From the NCBI GenBank assembly GCA_963753615.1, contig CAVWCW010000005.1, forward strand, positions 1-64,000: a DNA stretch of 64,000 nucleotides, written 5' to 3'. The notes beneath the pieces were generated by a model, which worked only from the letters and a program-made list of their open reading frames with translations, searched no databases and had not been told where the DNA came from. A program made the position numbers and the translations under genes. This DNA comes from CAVWCW01 sp963753615. Its GTDB lineage: Bacteria > Pseudomonadota > Gammaproteobacteria > Chromatiales > Chromatiaceae. This document shows, one piece after another, positions 25,647-34,771 of this stretch; positions within the stretch are counted from its first letter, which is position 1, and every line of letters starts with the position of its first letter.

Positions 25647-25766
25647 TTAGAACGGGGTGCAGCTAAAACGCGCCGGCGCCGAACCTTGGGCAAAGATCAA
25701 AAGCACTCCAGGCAGGGGCATCACCAGGATGATCGGCGCAAGCCAGAACTTGTTGCGCACTCGCAT
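25647..25766 (-). CDS. DUF5989-like mini-protein
   Basis: The minus strand encodes MRVRNKFWLAPIILVMPLPG then VLLIFAQGSAPARFSCTPF, 39 residues. It has the DUF5989 pattern: MRxRKKFWLLPI, a single transmembrane helix, then QGSAxAPF and a terminal F. The frame stays open upstream (VHTINHEDVWGL before the Met, like the family's ELWGFM), but there is no ATG, GTG or TTG in the usual place except a TTG beside the ATG; an ATT may be the original start. The end reads CTPF instead of YTLF. It may be functional or newly decayed. Family members accompany carbamoyltransferase/SxtJ/SGNH cassettes. Confidence 0.6.
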   Translation of the reverse strand: MRVRNKFWLAPIILVMPLPGVLLIFAQGSAPARFSCTPF

Positions 25767-26032
25767 CAAGCCCCATACGTCTTCGTGATTAATCGTATGG
25801 ACCTATCCCAATAACCAGGTTTCATTTTCCCGGCCAGCCTGTGGCTGGTCGCGGTCGGCCTCGGGCTGTTTCCCTAGCCGCAAAGGCGCAACGAACGCGC
25901 CCCGAGGTGGCGGCGCCGTAGTTGATTCCGCCGACACCCGCGCGCTTCCTCGCGCGCAGATCAATTGAGCCGGCGCGGCTGAATCGAAACCAGCCGCAGC
26001 GCCAATGCCTTCCCCCGAAATACGCGGCCCAG

Positions 26033-27688
26033 CTACTGCCCCCGCCTGTTGCGCAGCTCGAGCACGGCGTCGATCAGGCCGCTCGTGGAGGCGTCATGGG
26101 GATGCGGCTCGCCGCCGCCAACCAGTTCTTCGACAATCACATTGGCCAGCTGCTTGCCCAGCTCGACCCCCCACTGGTCGAAGGAGTTCACCTCCCAGAT
26201 AACCCCCTGGACGAAAATCTTGTGCTCGTAGAGCGCGATCAGCGCCCCGAACCGGCGCGGATTGAAGCGGTCGACCAGGATCGAATTGGTGGGCTTGTTG
26301 CCGGGGAACACCTTATGCGGGAGCAGCGCCTCCTGCGCCTTCTCGCTGAGGCCGGCGGCCTGCAACTCGACGCGCGCCTCCGCTTCGGTCTTGCCGCGCA
26401 TAAGCGCCTCGGTCTGGGCGAGGAAGTTCGCCAGCAGTTTGGGGTGCTGATCGCGGAGCTCGTTGTGACTGTTGGCGGGGGCGATAAAGTCGCAGGGAAT
26501 CAGCTGGGTACCCTGGTGGATGAGCTGGTAGAAGGCGTGCTGCCCATCGGTACCGGCCGCGCCCCAGACCACCGGGCCGGTGGCATAGTCGACGGCCCGG
26601 CCGTCGCGGGTCACGCGTTTGCCGTTGCTCTCCATGTCGGCTTGCTGCAGGTAGGCCGGCAACACCCGCAGGTATTGATCATACGGCAGCACCGCGTGAG
26701 TGCGGGCGCCGACGAAATTGTTGTACCAGACCCCGAGCATCGCGAGCAGCACCGGCAGGTTGTCTTCCAGGGGCGCGCTGCGGAAGTGCTCGTCGAGCTC
26801 GTGGGCCCCCTCCAGCAGCTCGTAGAAGCCATCCATGCCGATGGCCAGAGCAATCGGCAGACCAATCGCCGACCACAGGGAATAGCGGCCGCCGACCCAG
26901 TCCCAGAACTCGAACATGTTCTTGGTGTTGATGCCGAAGCGGGCGACCTCGGCGGCATTGGTGGACACCGCCACGAAGTGGCTGGCCACCGCCTCCTCCT
27001 GCTGCACGTGGCCGAGCAGCCAGCGGCGCGCGGCATGGGCGTTGGCCAGGGTCTCCTGGGTGGTGAAGGTCTTGGAGGCGACGATAAACAAGGTGGTCTC
27101 GGGGTTGAGCTTCTTCAGCGTCTCGACGATGTGGGTGGAGTCCACATTGGACACAAAGTGCACCCGCAGCCCGGGGAACTGGTAGTACTTAAGCGCCTCC
27201 ACCACCATCAGCGGGCCCAGGTTCGAACCGCCGATGCCGATGTTCACCACGTCGGTGATTTCGCGCCCGGTGAAGCCCTTCCAGGCCCCGGTGCGCACGC
27301 CGTTGGTGAAGTCCTCCATGCGCTCGAGCACCGCATTGACGCCGGGCATCACATCGCGGCCGTCGACCTCGATTGGGCGATTGCTGCGGTTACGCAGCGC
27401 CACGTGCAGTACCGCCCGGTTTTCGGTGCTGTTGATGCGTTCGCCGCGGAACATGCGGGCGATCCAAGCTTCCAGGTCCTGGGCCCGGGCCAGATCGAGC
27501 AGCAGCGGCAGAGTCTGCTCCGTAATGCGGTTTTTGGAGTAGTCCAGCAGCAGGCCGCAGGCGGAGCGGGTCATTTGCTCGAAACGCCGGGGGTTGTCGG
27601 CAAACAGCTCGCGCATCTGCAGCCCGGAGATCTCGGCCCAGTGGCTTACCAGGGCCTTCCATTCGTTCTTTTGATTGACAGGGGTCAT
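26033..27688 (-). CDS. pgi: Glucose-6-phosphate isomerase
   Basis: A 551-residue protein interconverting glucose-6-phosphate and fructose-6-phosphate in the cytosol. The signatures are intact: DVVNIGIGGSNLGPLMVVEA in the sugar-phosphate site, FIVASKTFTTQETLANA, WDWVGGRYSLWSAIGLPIAL, GPVVWGAAGTDGQHAFYQLI and HQGTQLIPCDFI, and the C-terminal SFDQWGVELGK with the active-site Lys. Length is normal for the enzyme. It lies 51 bases after zwf on the same strand, so the two enzymes at the glucose-6-phosphate branch are probably co-expressed. Confidence 0.97.
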   Translation of the reverse strand: MTPVNQKNEWKALVSHWAEISGLQMRELFADNPRRFEQMTRSACGLLLDYSKNRITEQTLPLLLDLARAQDLEAWIARMFRGERINSTENRAVLHVALRNRSNRPIEVDGRDVMPGVNAVLERMEDFTNGVRTGAWKGFTGREITDVVNIGIGGSNLGPLMVVEALKYYQFPGLRVHFVSNVDSTHIVETLKKLNPETTLFIVASKTFTTQETLANAHAARRWLLGHVQQEEAVASHFVAVSTNAAEVARFGINTKNMFEFWDWVGGRYSLWSAIGLPIALAIGMDGFYELLEGAHELDEHFRSAPLEDNLPVLLAMLGVWYNNFVGARTHAVLPYDQYLRVLPAYLQQADMESNGKRVTRDGRAVDYATGPVVWGAAGTDGQHAFYQLIHQGTQLIPCDFIAPANSHNELRDQHPKLLANFLAQTEALMRGKTEAEARVELQAAGLSEKAQEALLPHKVFPGNKPTNSILVDRFNPRRFGALIALYEHKIFVQGVIWEVNSFDQWGVELGKQLANVIVEELVGGGEPHPHDASTSGLIDAVLELRNRRGQ

Positions 27689-27739
27689 GCTGCTACTCGT
27701 GGCAAAATGAAGATTCTGGGACGACGACGGGTTCGAGGG

Positions 27740-29215
27740 TCACTCGTCAAGCCGGTTGCGCCAGTACTGATCGTCGCGATCGAACAGCCGGTTGCTTTCG
27801 GGCGGGCCCCAGCTGCCGGCGGCGTAGGTGTGGATGAACTCGCGCTCGGTGGCCCAGACCTTGAGAACCGGGTCCACCACCTGCCAAGCCCATTTCACCT
27901 CGTCGTAGCGCAGGAACAGGGTATGGTCGCCCTCGGTCACGTCCAGGATCAGGGCCTCGTAGGCATCGATCCGGGTCTCACTGATGGAGCAGCTGCTGGC
28001 GTCCAGCCGGGTGGTCTCGGCCCGCATTTCCAGCCCCGGCTGCTTTACCTGTAACTCCATGCGCAGACACTCGTGGGGCTGGATATTGAGCAACACCCAG
28101 TTCGGTTGCAACTGCTCGATGGCAGTCTCGCGGAACAACTGCTGGGGCGGATGCTTAAAGCGAATGCTGATTAGGGAATTGTTCTCGCCCATGCGCTTGC
28201 CGGTGCGCAGGTAAAAGGGCACATTGCGCCAGCGCCAGTTGTCGATGTAGAGCTTGAGCGCCGCGAAGGTCTCGGTGGTGCTGCCGGGCGCCACCCCCTC
28301 TTCTTGCGCATAACCGGATACCTTGTCGCCGGCCTGGCGCGCGGCAGCGTATTGGGCGCGAAAGGCCTGGGCGTGCACCGCCTCGCGGGAGATCGGACGG
28401 ATCGAGCGCAGTACCTTGACCTTCTCGTCGCGCAGGGATTCGGCATCCAGACTGGCCGGCGGCTCCATGGCCACCAGGGTCAGCATCTGCAACAGGTGGC
28501 TTTGGAGCATGTCGCGCAGCGCCCCTACCCCATCGTAGTAACCTGCCCGCCCGCCGATGCCCCGGGCTTCGGAATGGGTGATCTGCACGTGGTCGATGTA
28601 ATTGCGGTTCCACAGCGGTTCCAGCATCAGGTTCGCAAAGCGGAACACCAATACGTTCTGCACCGTACTCTTGCCCAGATAGTGGTCGATGCGATAGATC
28701 TGCTCCTCGTCGAAGTGCCGGTGCAGCGCGCGGTCCAGCATCTGGGAACTCTCCAGATCGAAGCCGAACGGCTTTTCCACCACCAGCCGGCGCCAGCCGT
28801 GATCCTCCTGATTGAGGCCCTGGGCAGCCAGCTGCTTGGCTACCTGTCCGTAGTGGCCGGGGCCGATCGCGAGGTAGAAGATGTGGTTTTGCGGCGGGCC
28901 GGGATCGCCGGCGAGCTGTTCGGTCAGGCGAAGAAACCCCTCCGAATCTTCCAGATCCCCGCGCACGAAACCGAGGCGTCGGCCCAGGCGCTCAGCCACT
29001 TCCGGATCCAGAGCGCCTCGCACCTGGGGTTCGAGCGCCTCCAGTACCCGCCGGCGCCACTCGCCATCATCCCAGCTGCGACGGCCGAACCCGAGTATCG
29101 CAGTATCTGGATGCAATCGCTTGGCTTGCTCCAAATGATAGAGCGCGGGCAACAACTTGGTTCCGGCAAGATTTCCGGTGGCACCGAAAATCACGATCGT
29201 GCAGGCTTCTGCCAT
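27740..29215 (-). CDS. zwf: Glucose-6-phosphate 1-dehydrogenase
   Basis: A 491-residue protein for the first, NADP-linked step of the oxidative pentose-phosphate and Entner-Doudoroff routes. The N-terminal dinucleotide motif is VIFGATGNLAGTKLLPALYH (residues about 8-27). EKPFG lies at 147-151 and the active-site signature RIDHYLGKSTVQN starts at 175. The C-terminal catalytic domain has FYLRTGKRMGE and LILDVTEGDHTLFLRYDEVK. The last residues are YWRNRLDE. It is divergent from glgA over about 250 bases that include a TATACT box at 29231. First gene of zwf-pgi. Confidence 0.97.
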   Translation of the reverse strand: MAEACTIVIFGATGNLAGTKLLPALYHLEQAKRLHPDTAILGFGRRSWDDGEWRRRVLEALEPQVRGALDPEVAERLGRRLGFVRGDLEDSEGFLRLTEQLAGDPGPPQNHIFYLAIGPGHYGQVAKQLAAQGLNQEDHGWRRLVVEKPFGFDLESSQMLDRALHRHFDEEQIYRIDHYLGKSTVQNVLVFRFANLMLEPLWNRNYIDHVQITHSEARGIGGRAGYYDGVGALRDMLQSHLLQMLTLVAMEPPASLDAESLRDEKVKVLRSIRPISREAVHAQAFRAQYAAARQAGDKVSGYAQEEGVAPGSTTETFAALKLYIDNWRWRNVPFYLRTGKRMGENNSLISIRFKHPPQQLFRETAIEQLQPNWVLLNIQPHECLRMELQVKQPGLEMRAETTRLDASSCSISETRIDAYEALILDVTEGDHTLFLRYDEVKWAWQVVDPVLKVWATEREFIHTYAAGSWGPPESNRLFDRDDQYWRNRLDE

Positions 29216-29464
29216 ATCGACAAACCTTGATATACTGTTATTCCCTTCGGGGAAGCCGATGACTTGCCGTCTTGGGCTACCGCCCCGCCGCTTCCGGAAA
29301 CGCAGTTTTCGAAAGCTTTCAAGTTCAGTCGCTTAGGCGCTTGGAAAATGGCGGGGATGTTGCCTCGCGAGCAAAACGCCGGTCAGTCAGCGTTTTCCCG
29401 AGCGCCGCGCCGGCGAATGAGGCGATTAGTATATCAGCAGCAACCGACTAAGGCAGGCATCGCC

Positions 29465-30964
29465 GTGATCGCCCCAACCGACCGCCCCCTACCTATCCTG
29501 TTCGCCGCCAGCGAAGCCCAGCCCCTGATCAAGACCGGCGGCCTGGCCGACGTGGCCGGAAGCCTGCCCCAGGCCCTGCGGGCCCTGGGCCATGACGCAC
29601 GCCTGATCCTGCCGGCCTATCCCCAGGCCCTGGAGCGGGCCGGGTCGCTGCAACCCCTGAGCGAGCTGAACCTGCCGGGCAGCAGCCTGCCGGTGCGGCT
29701 GCTCGGGGGGCAACTGGAGTCCGGGGTGCCCCTTTATCTGGTCGATGCTCCAGGCGCGTTCCAACGCGCGGGAAACCCCTACCAGGGCCCCGATGGCCGC
29801 GACTGGGGCGACAACGCCGACCGCTACGCGCTGTTTTGCCGCGCCATCGTGGAACTGGCGACGGGCCGGGCCGGTGTCGACTGGCGCCCCCTGGTGGTGC
29901 ACGCCAACGACTGGCAGACCGGACTGGCGGCGCCCCTGTTGGCGCTCGAGGACGAGCGCCCCGCCAACCTGTTCACCATCCACAACCTCGCCTACCAGGG
30001 GTTGTTCGACCAGTCCAGCTTCGAGCGCTTGGCGCTGCCCCCCAAGCTCTGGTCGCTGCATGGACTGGAGTTCTTCGAAATGCTGTCCTACCTCAAGGGC
30101 GGCATCGTTTTTTCCGATCTGGTGACCACGGTCAGCCCCTCCTATGCCGAAGAGATCCAAACCCCCGAATTCGGCTACGGTCTGCAAGGCCTGCTGGGGC
30201 ATCTGGAGGACCGGTTGGTCGGCGTGCTGAACGGAGTAGATTACGACTATTGGAACCCGGGCACCGATCCGGCCATCCCGAGCCATTACGGGGTCGCCAA
30301 CTTCGAGGCCAAGCAGGGCAACAAGACCGCCCTACAGCAGGAACTGGGGTTGCCCCCCGACGCCGACGCGATGGTCTTCGGCCACGTCGGCCGGCTGGTG
30401 GAACAAAAGGGCGTAGACCTGATCCTGACCGTGCTCCCCGGCATCATGGAACGCCCGAACACCCAGCTGGTGGTGCTCGGTTCCGGCGACACCTTTCTGG
30501 AACAGGGCCTGCGCGACGCCAGCGCGCGCTACCCCGGGCGCATTGGCCTGCACATCGGCTACAACGAAGGACTGGCGCACCGGATCGAGGCCGGTAGCGA
30601 CTGCTTCCTGATGCCCTCACGTTTTGAGCCTTGCGGCCTCAATCAGCTCTACAGCCTGCGCTACGGCACCCCGCCCATAGTACGCCGCACCGGCGGCCTG
30701 GCCGACACCGTGGTGGACGCGTCCCCGGAGAACCTGGCCAACGGCAGCGCCACCGGTTTCGTGTTCGAGCATGCGGACGCAGCCGGGTTGTGGTACGCGC
30801 TGGAGCACGCCCTGACACTCTGGCACCAGAGCGACGGGCGCTGGCGCCAAATTGCCATCGCCGGCATGGAGCAGGATTTCAGCTGGGACAACAGCGCGGC
30901 GCGCTATCTGGAACTTTACCGCCGCGCTCTGGCCAATCCGCTGCCCAATCCCCTGGCGGTCTGA
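29465..30964 (+). CDS. glgA: Glycogen synthase (ADP-glucose type, GT5)
   Basis: The start is GTG 29465 with AAGGCAGG upstream, giving 499 residues that begin just before the family N-terminus (PILFAASEAQPLIKTGGLAD). The ADP-glucose-binding KTGGL is at 23-27. Other GT5 signatures are VVHANDWQTGLAAPLLA, FTIHNLAYQGLFD, LLGHLEDRLVGVLNGVDYDY, HVGRLVEQKGVDLILTVLPG and DCFLMPSRFEPCGLNQLYSL with RYGTPPIVRRTGGLADTVVD. It elongates alpha-1,4-glucan from ADP-glucose. No glgB or glgC is next to it; glgP is 16 kb away. It is followed 42 bases later by ppc on the same strand. Confidence 0.96.
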   Translation: MIAPTDRPLPILFAASEAQPLIKTGGLADVAGSLPQALRALGHDARLILPAYPQALERAGSLQPLSELNLPGSSLPVRLLGGQLESGVPLYLVDAPGAFQRAGNPYQGPDGRDWGDNADRYALFCRAIVELATGRAGVDWRPLVVHANDWQTGLAAPLLALEDERPANLFTIHNLAYQGLFDQSSFERLALPPKLWSLHGLEFFEMLSYLKGGIVFSDLVTTVSPSYAEEIQTPEFGYGLQGLLGHLEDRLVGVLNGVDYDYWNPGTDPAIPSHYGVANFEAKQGNKTALQQELGLPPDADAMVFGHVGRLVEQKGVDLILTVLPGIMERPNTQLVVLGSGDTFLEQGLRDASARYPGRIGLHIGYNEGLAHRIEAGSDCFLMPSRFEPCGLNQLYSLRYGTPPIVRRTGGLADTVVDASPENLANGSATGFVFEHADAAGLWYALEHALTLWHQSDGRWRQIAIAGMEQDFSWDNSAARYLELYRRALANPLPNPLAV

Positions 30965-31005
30965 GCGGACCACCCCAAGGCTCCCGTTTTTCGAGAGGTA
31001 TACCC

Positions 31006-33834
31006 ATGCTTGATCAGTTCTCGGCCCAGTGCCAAAGCAAAGACAAGGAACTGCGGAGCAGGGTCCGGCTTTTCGGCGATCTGCTCGGTGAGGTGATCCG
31101 CCGCCAGGAGGGCGAGCAGGTGCTGGATACGGTAGAACAGCTTCGGAGCGGCTACATCAAACTCCGGCGCAACAATAATCCGCGCCGGCGCGCAGCCCTG
31201 GCGGAATACGCGGCCAGCCTGCCGAGCGAACTTCTGAGCCCGGTGATCCGCGCCTTCAACATCTACTTTAAGTTGGTCAATGTCGCCGAGGAAGCATTCC
31301 GGCACCGCCAGCGGCGCATCTTGGTGGGGCGCGAGGCCCCACTCTGGCCCGGTTCGTTCGAGCACACCCTCGCGGAGGTGCGCTCCCAGGGCATTGCCCC
31401 GGCGCAACTGCAGCAAGTGCTCGACCACATGGTCTACTACCCGGTATTTACCGCCCACCCGACCGAGGCCAAGCGGCGCACCGTGCTGACCCTGCTGCGG
31501 CGTCTGTTCCTCACCAGCGAAGAGCTGGACCGGCCGAAACTCAGCGCCGCGGAGCGCGCGGCCATCGAGAACGAACTACGCACCCAGATCCAGACCCTCT
31601 GGCAGACCGACGAGGTGCGCAGCTACCGTCCTCAGGTAAGCGACGAAATCAAGAACGGCCTCTATTACTTCCACCAGTGCCTGTTCGATTCGGTGCCGGT
31701 GGTATACCGGCGCCTGGAGGCAGCCATCGAGCGCGCGTATGCCAATCACCCGGAGCGGCCCCAACTGCGGGTACCGCCGTTGTTGCGCTTCGGCTCCTGG
31801 ATCGGAGGCGATCGCGACGGCAACCCTTTCGTCACTCCGCAGACCACCGAACAGGCGGTACGGATGCACCAGCAGACGGTGCTGCGGGAGTATATCGAGC
31901 GTCTGGACCGGATTTCCCGGGTGCTCACGCACTCCGCCAGCCTGTGCACCCCGTCGCCGGAGTTCTTGGCCGACGCCGAGCGCAACGAGGCACTCTGCCG
32001 CGAGTTTCTGAGCAACCGCCCCGACCGCTATGCCGGCGAGCCCTACCGGCGCATGCTCTACATTATGCGCCAGCGGCTGCAGCGCAACCTGGAAATCACC
32101 GAAATCCGGCTCGCCGGCGGCGATCCGGGGGCGCGGGAGCCCGGCTACCGCCACGAGAAGGCATTTCTGGCCGATCTGCTGCTGATCCGCGACTCGTTGG
32201 TCAGCCACGGCGACAGCGCCGCCGCGGACGGCGAACTCAAAGACCTGATCCGTCTGGCCGAGACCTTTGGTTTCTTCCTGGTGCATCTGGATCTGCGCCA
32301 GGAATCGGCCGAGCACAGCGCCGCGGTGGCGGAGATCCTCAGTCAGTTCCCGGACCAGCCCGCCTACGCGGACCTCGACGAAGCGGCGCGCATGCAGCTG
32401 CTGTCGCGCCTGCTGGAGACGCCCCAGGGGAGGACCGGGACCCTCGACCCCGGCGCCCTGAGCGACGCCACCCGCAATGTGCTGGACGTGTTCGGGGTGA
32501 TCAAGCGCCTGCGCGACGAGGTAAGCCCGCGCGCCTTCGGCCAGTACGTGATTTCCATGACCCACCAGGCCAGCCACGTGCTGGAGGTGATGTTTCTCGC
32601 CTCCCTGGCCGGTCTCGCGGGCCAGCGCGACGGCAACTGGTTCTGCGAACTGACCATCGCGCCCCTGTTCGAGACCATCGAAGACCTGCGCCACACCGAG
32701 AACGTCCTTACCCGCCTGTTCGACGATCCCTGTTACCGTGCCCTGCTGCGCGCCTCCGGCAATCTGCAAGAGGTGATGCTGGGCTATTCGGACTCGGCCA
32801 AGGACGGCGGCATCGTCGCCTCGGCCTGGAACCTTTACGAGGCTCAGAAGCGGATCGTCGCGCTGGCCGATGAACGCGGCATCGCCTGCCGCCTGTTCCA
32901 CGGCCGGGGCGGCACCATCGGCCGCGGCGGCGGCCCCACCCACGAGGCGATCCTCAGCCAGCCGGCAGGTACGGTGCACGGTCAGATCAAGTTCACCGAG
33001 CAGGGCGAGGTGCTGTCGAACAAGTACAGCAACCAGGAGACCGCCAACTTCGAGCTCACCATGGGGGTCACCGGGCTGCTCAAGGCCAGTCTCTGCCTGG
33101 TTCGCAAACCCGAGCCCGAGCGCAAGGATTACCTGGCCACTATGGACGAGTTGGCCGCCATCGGCGAGGGCGCTTTCCGCCAGCTCACGGACCAGACCCC
33201 CGGCTTTCTCGACTACTTCTACGAAGCCACCCCGGTGAGTGAGATCGGCCAGATGAACATCGGCTCGCGCCCCTCTCACCGCAAGCGGGGCGACCGCTCC
33301 AAGTCCTCGGTGAGGGCCATCGCCTGGGTCTTCAGCTGGGCCCAGTCGCGCCACACCCTGCCCGCCTGGTACGGCATCGGTGCGGCGCTGGAACAATGGC
33401 GCGAAAACCAGCCGGACCGTCTGGCCCGATTACAGTCCATGTACCAGCAGTGGCCCTTCTTCCGGGCCTTGCTGAGCAATGCCCAGATGGCCCTTTTCAA
33501 GGCCGAGATCGACACCGCCCGGGAGTATGCGGCCCTGTGCCAGAACCAGACCCAGGCGGAAGAGATCTACGCAGGCATTCGGGAAGAATTCATGCGCACC
33601 CGAGAGCAAGTGTTGGCAATCGCCGGGGTCCAGAGCCTGCTGGAGGAAAACCCGCTGCTGCAACGCTCCCTGGGCCGGCGCGATCCCTACCTGGACCCCC
33701 TCAACCATATCCAGCTGGCGCTGCTGCAGCGCTATCGGAACCCGGAACTCGACGAGCAGGCGAAAGAGGGCCACCTTCGGCCGCTGCTGCGCTCGATCAA
33801 TGCCATTGCCGCAGGGATGCGCAATACCGGCTGA
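31006..33834 (+). CDS. ppc: Phosphoenolpyruvate carboxylase
   Basis: A 942-residue protein from ATG 31006 with GAGAGG upstream. It carboxylates PEP to oxaloacetate, replenishing the TCA cycle. Catalytic signatures are VFTAHPTEAKRRTVL (His151), GGDRDGNPFVT (268-277), GYSDSAKDGG (593-602, Lys599), HGRGGTIGRGGGPTHEAI (632 onward, the mobile glycine loop) and SVRAIAWVFSWAQSRHTLPA. The chain ends AGMRNTG with the conserved C-terminal glycine. Length is slightly above the E. coli enzyme. Ppc is usually allosteric, activated by acetyl-CoA and inhibited by aspartate; nothing here argues otherwise. Confidence 0.98.
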   Translation: MLDQFSAQCQSKDKELRSRVRLFGDLLGEVIRRQEGEQVLDTVEQLRSGYIKLRRNNNPRRRAALAEYAASLPSELLSPVIRAFNIYFKLVNVAEEAFRHRQRRILVGREAPLWPGSFEHTLAEVRSQGIAPAQLQQVLDHMVYYPVFTAHPTEAKRRTVLTLLRRLFLTSEELDRPKLSAAERAAIENELRTQIQTLWQTDEVRSYRPQVSDEIKNGLYYFHQCLFDSVPVVYRRLEAAIERAYANHPERPQLRVPPLLRFGSWIGGDRDGNPFVTPQTTEQAVRMHQQTVLREYIERLDRISRVLTHSASLCTPSPEFLADAERNEALCREFLSNRPDRYAGEPYRRMLYIMRQRLQRNLEITEIRLAGGDPGAREPGYRHEKAFLADLLLIRDSLVSHGDSAAADGELKDLIRLAETFGFFLVHLDLRQESAEHSAAVAEILSQFPDQPAYADLDEAARMQLLSRLLETPQGRTGTLDPGALSDATRNVLDVFGVIKRLRDEVSPRAFGQYVISMTHQASHVLEVMFLASLAGLAGQRDGNWFCELTIAPLFETIEDLRHTENVLTRLFDDPCYRALLRASGNLQEVMLGYSDSAKDGGIVASAWNLYEAQKRIVALADERGIACRLFHGRGGTIGRGGGPTHEAILSQPAGTVHGQIKFTEQGEVLSNKYSNQETANFELTMGVTGLLKASLCLVRKPEPERKDYLATMDELAAIGEGAFRQLTDQTPGFLDYFYEATPVSEIGQMNIGSRPSHRKRGDRSKSSVRAIAWVFSWAQSRHTLPAWYGIGAALEQWRENQPDRLARLQSMYQQWPFFRALLSNAQMALFKAEIDTAREYAALCQNQTQAEEIYAGIREEFMRTREQVLAIAGVQSLLEENPLLQRSLGRRDPYLDPLNHIQLALLQRYRNPELDEQAKEGHLRPLLRSINAIAAGMRNTG

Positions 33835-34044
33835 GCGTCAGGCTCAATCGCCGTCACGAGTATCCGGGGCCAGGGCAGCGGAGAATAGCGGGTCTGCTAT
33901 TGGGGAAGGAAAATGCGGCCCGATGGGTGCCATGCGGGTTTGCGGCTTCGGAGCGACCAGTCAGCGGATGCAGCCGCCATAGATCGCTGACCCCACGGGA
34001 ATTTCTTCCCAGCGAACAGACCGGGACCGGCCCCTGTTTCGGGC

Positions 34045-34425
34045 TCAGGCCACCTGCACGGCAATGGAATCGCCGGTATGGGTGACGAAGTTGTGCTCGT
34101 CCAGATACACCAGGGTGGGCTTGAAGCCCGCCATCTCGGCCTCGTCCAGCCCGGCATAGGCACAGATGATCACCCGGTCTCCGGGAGACGCCTTGTGGGC
34201 GGCCGCGCCGTTCACCGAGATGACACGTGACCCCGCCTCACCGCGGATGGCATAGGTCGTAAGGCGCTCGCCATTGGCGACATTGTAGATCTGAATCTGT
34301 TCATACTCCCGAATGCCGGCACGCGCCATCAGGTCGCTGTCGATGGCGCAAGACCCCTCGTAATCCAGCTCGGAATGGGTCACGCAGGCGCGATGCAGCT
34401 TGCATTTTAGGACGGTCAGTTGCAT
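34045..34425 (-). CDS. panD: Aspartate 1-decarboxylase proenzyme
   Basis: A 126-residue protein from ATG 34425 (MQLTVLKCKLHRACVTHSEL). It makes beta-alanine from aspartate for pantothenate synthesis. The self-cleavage site Gly24-Ser25 (YEGSCAID) creates the pyruvoyl group. Lys9, His11, Arg54-like and Tyr58-like positions are present in KLHRA and GERLTTYAIRGE. It lies in the same orientation as panC, panB, folK and pcnB but 346 bases after panC, so it may have its own promoter. Bacteria with this gene need the maturation factor PanZ only in enterics. Confidence 0.97.
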   Translation of the reverse strand: MQLTVLKCKLHRACVTHSELDYEGSCAIDSDLMARAGIREYEQIQIYNVANGERLTTYAIRGEAGSRVISVNGAAAHKASPGDRVIICAYAGLDEAEMAGFKPTLVYLDEHNFVTHTGDSIAVQVA

Positions 34426-34771
34426 GTATCTAGGGCTCCGGGGCTTCAGAGTTTCGGCATTATCACGTATTTGGGCCGGGGCATCAATATGCGGCAGTGC
34501 AACATAAAATCCCGCCGCCCGAGGCCCATGTACAGCACACCGGCCCGCCCCCACGACCAGTCCGGTTGTGGCCCCAGGGTCTCTCGGGCGCCGTGGCAGC
34601 CGAGCCGCGGGCCCTCCTGCCGGGGCACCTCCCGGGTACCTTCCCTCACCTCCGCCAGTTTACAGGCCGGCAAGCCGTATCGGATCGGCAGGGAAACGGA
34701 ACCGTTCGGGGCGTCTGTAGGGCGTGGGGATCGGTTCCGGAAAACGGACGGGGCGCCCAAGTTAAAAGGCC
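34426..34771. other. 346-base stretch between panC and panD
   Basis: No gene is supported in any frame and no RNA family is recognised. It is strongly GC-rich with several possible short stems. It would carry the panD leader. Confidence 0.4.

Noticed and set aside
25922..28054. 710-codon open frame opposite pgi and zwf
   Set aside because: Antisense shadow spanning two known genes and their intergenic gap; no recognisable domain.
29264..29464. N-terminal extension of glycogen synthase
   Set aside because: The open frame runs upstream, but the residues are not family-like and GTG 29465 has a good ribosome site.
31576..33396. 606-codon open frame opposite ppc
   Set aside because: Antisense shadow of PEP carboxylase; low-complexity composition.
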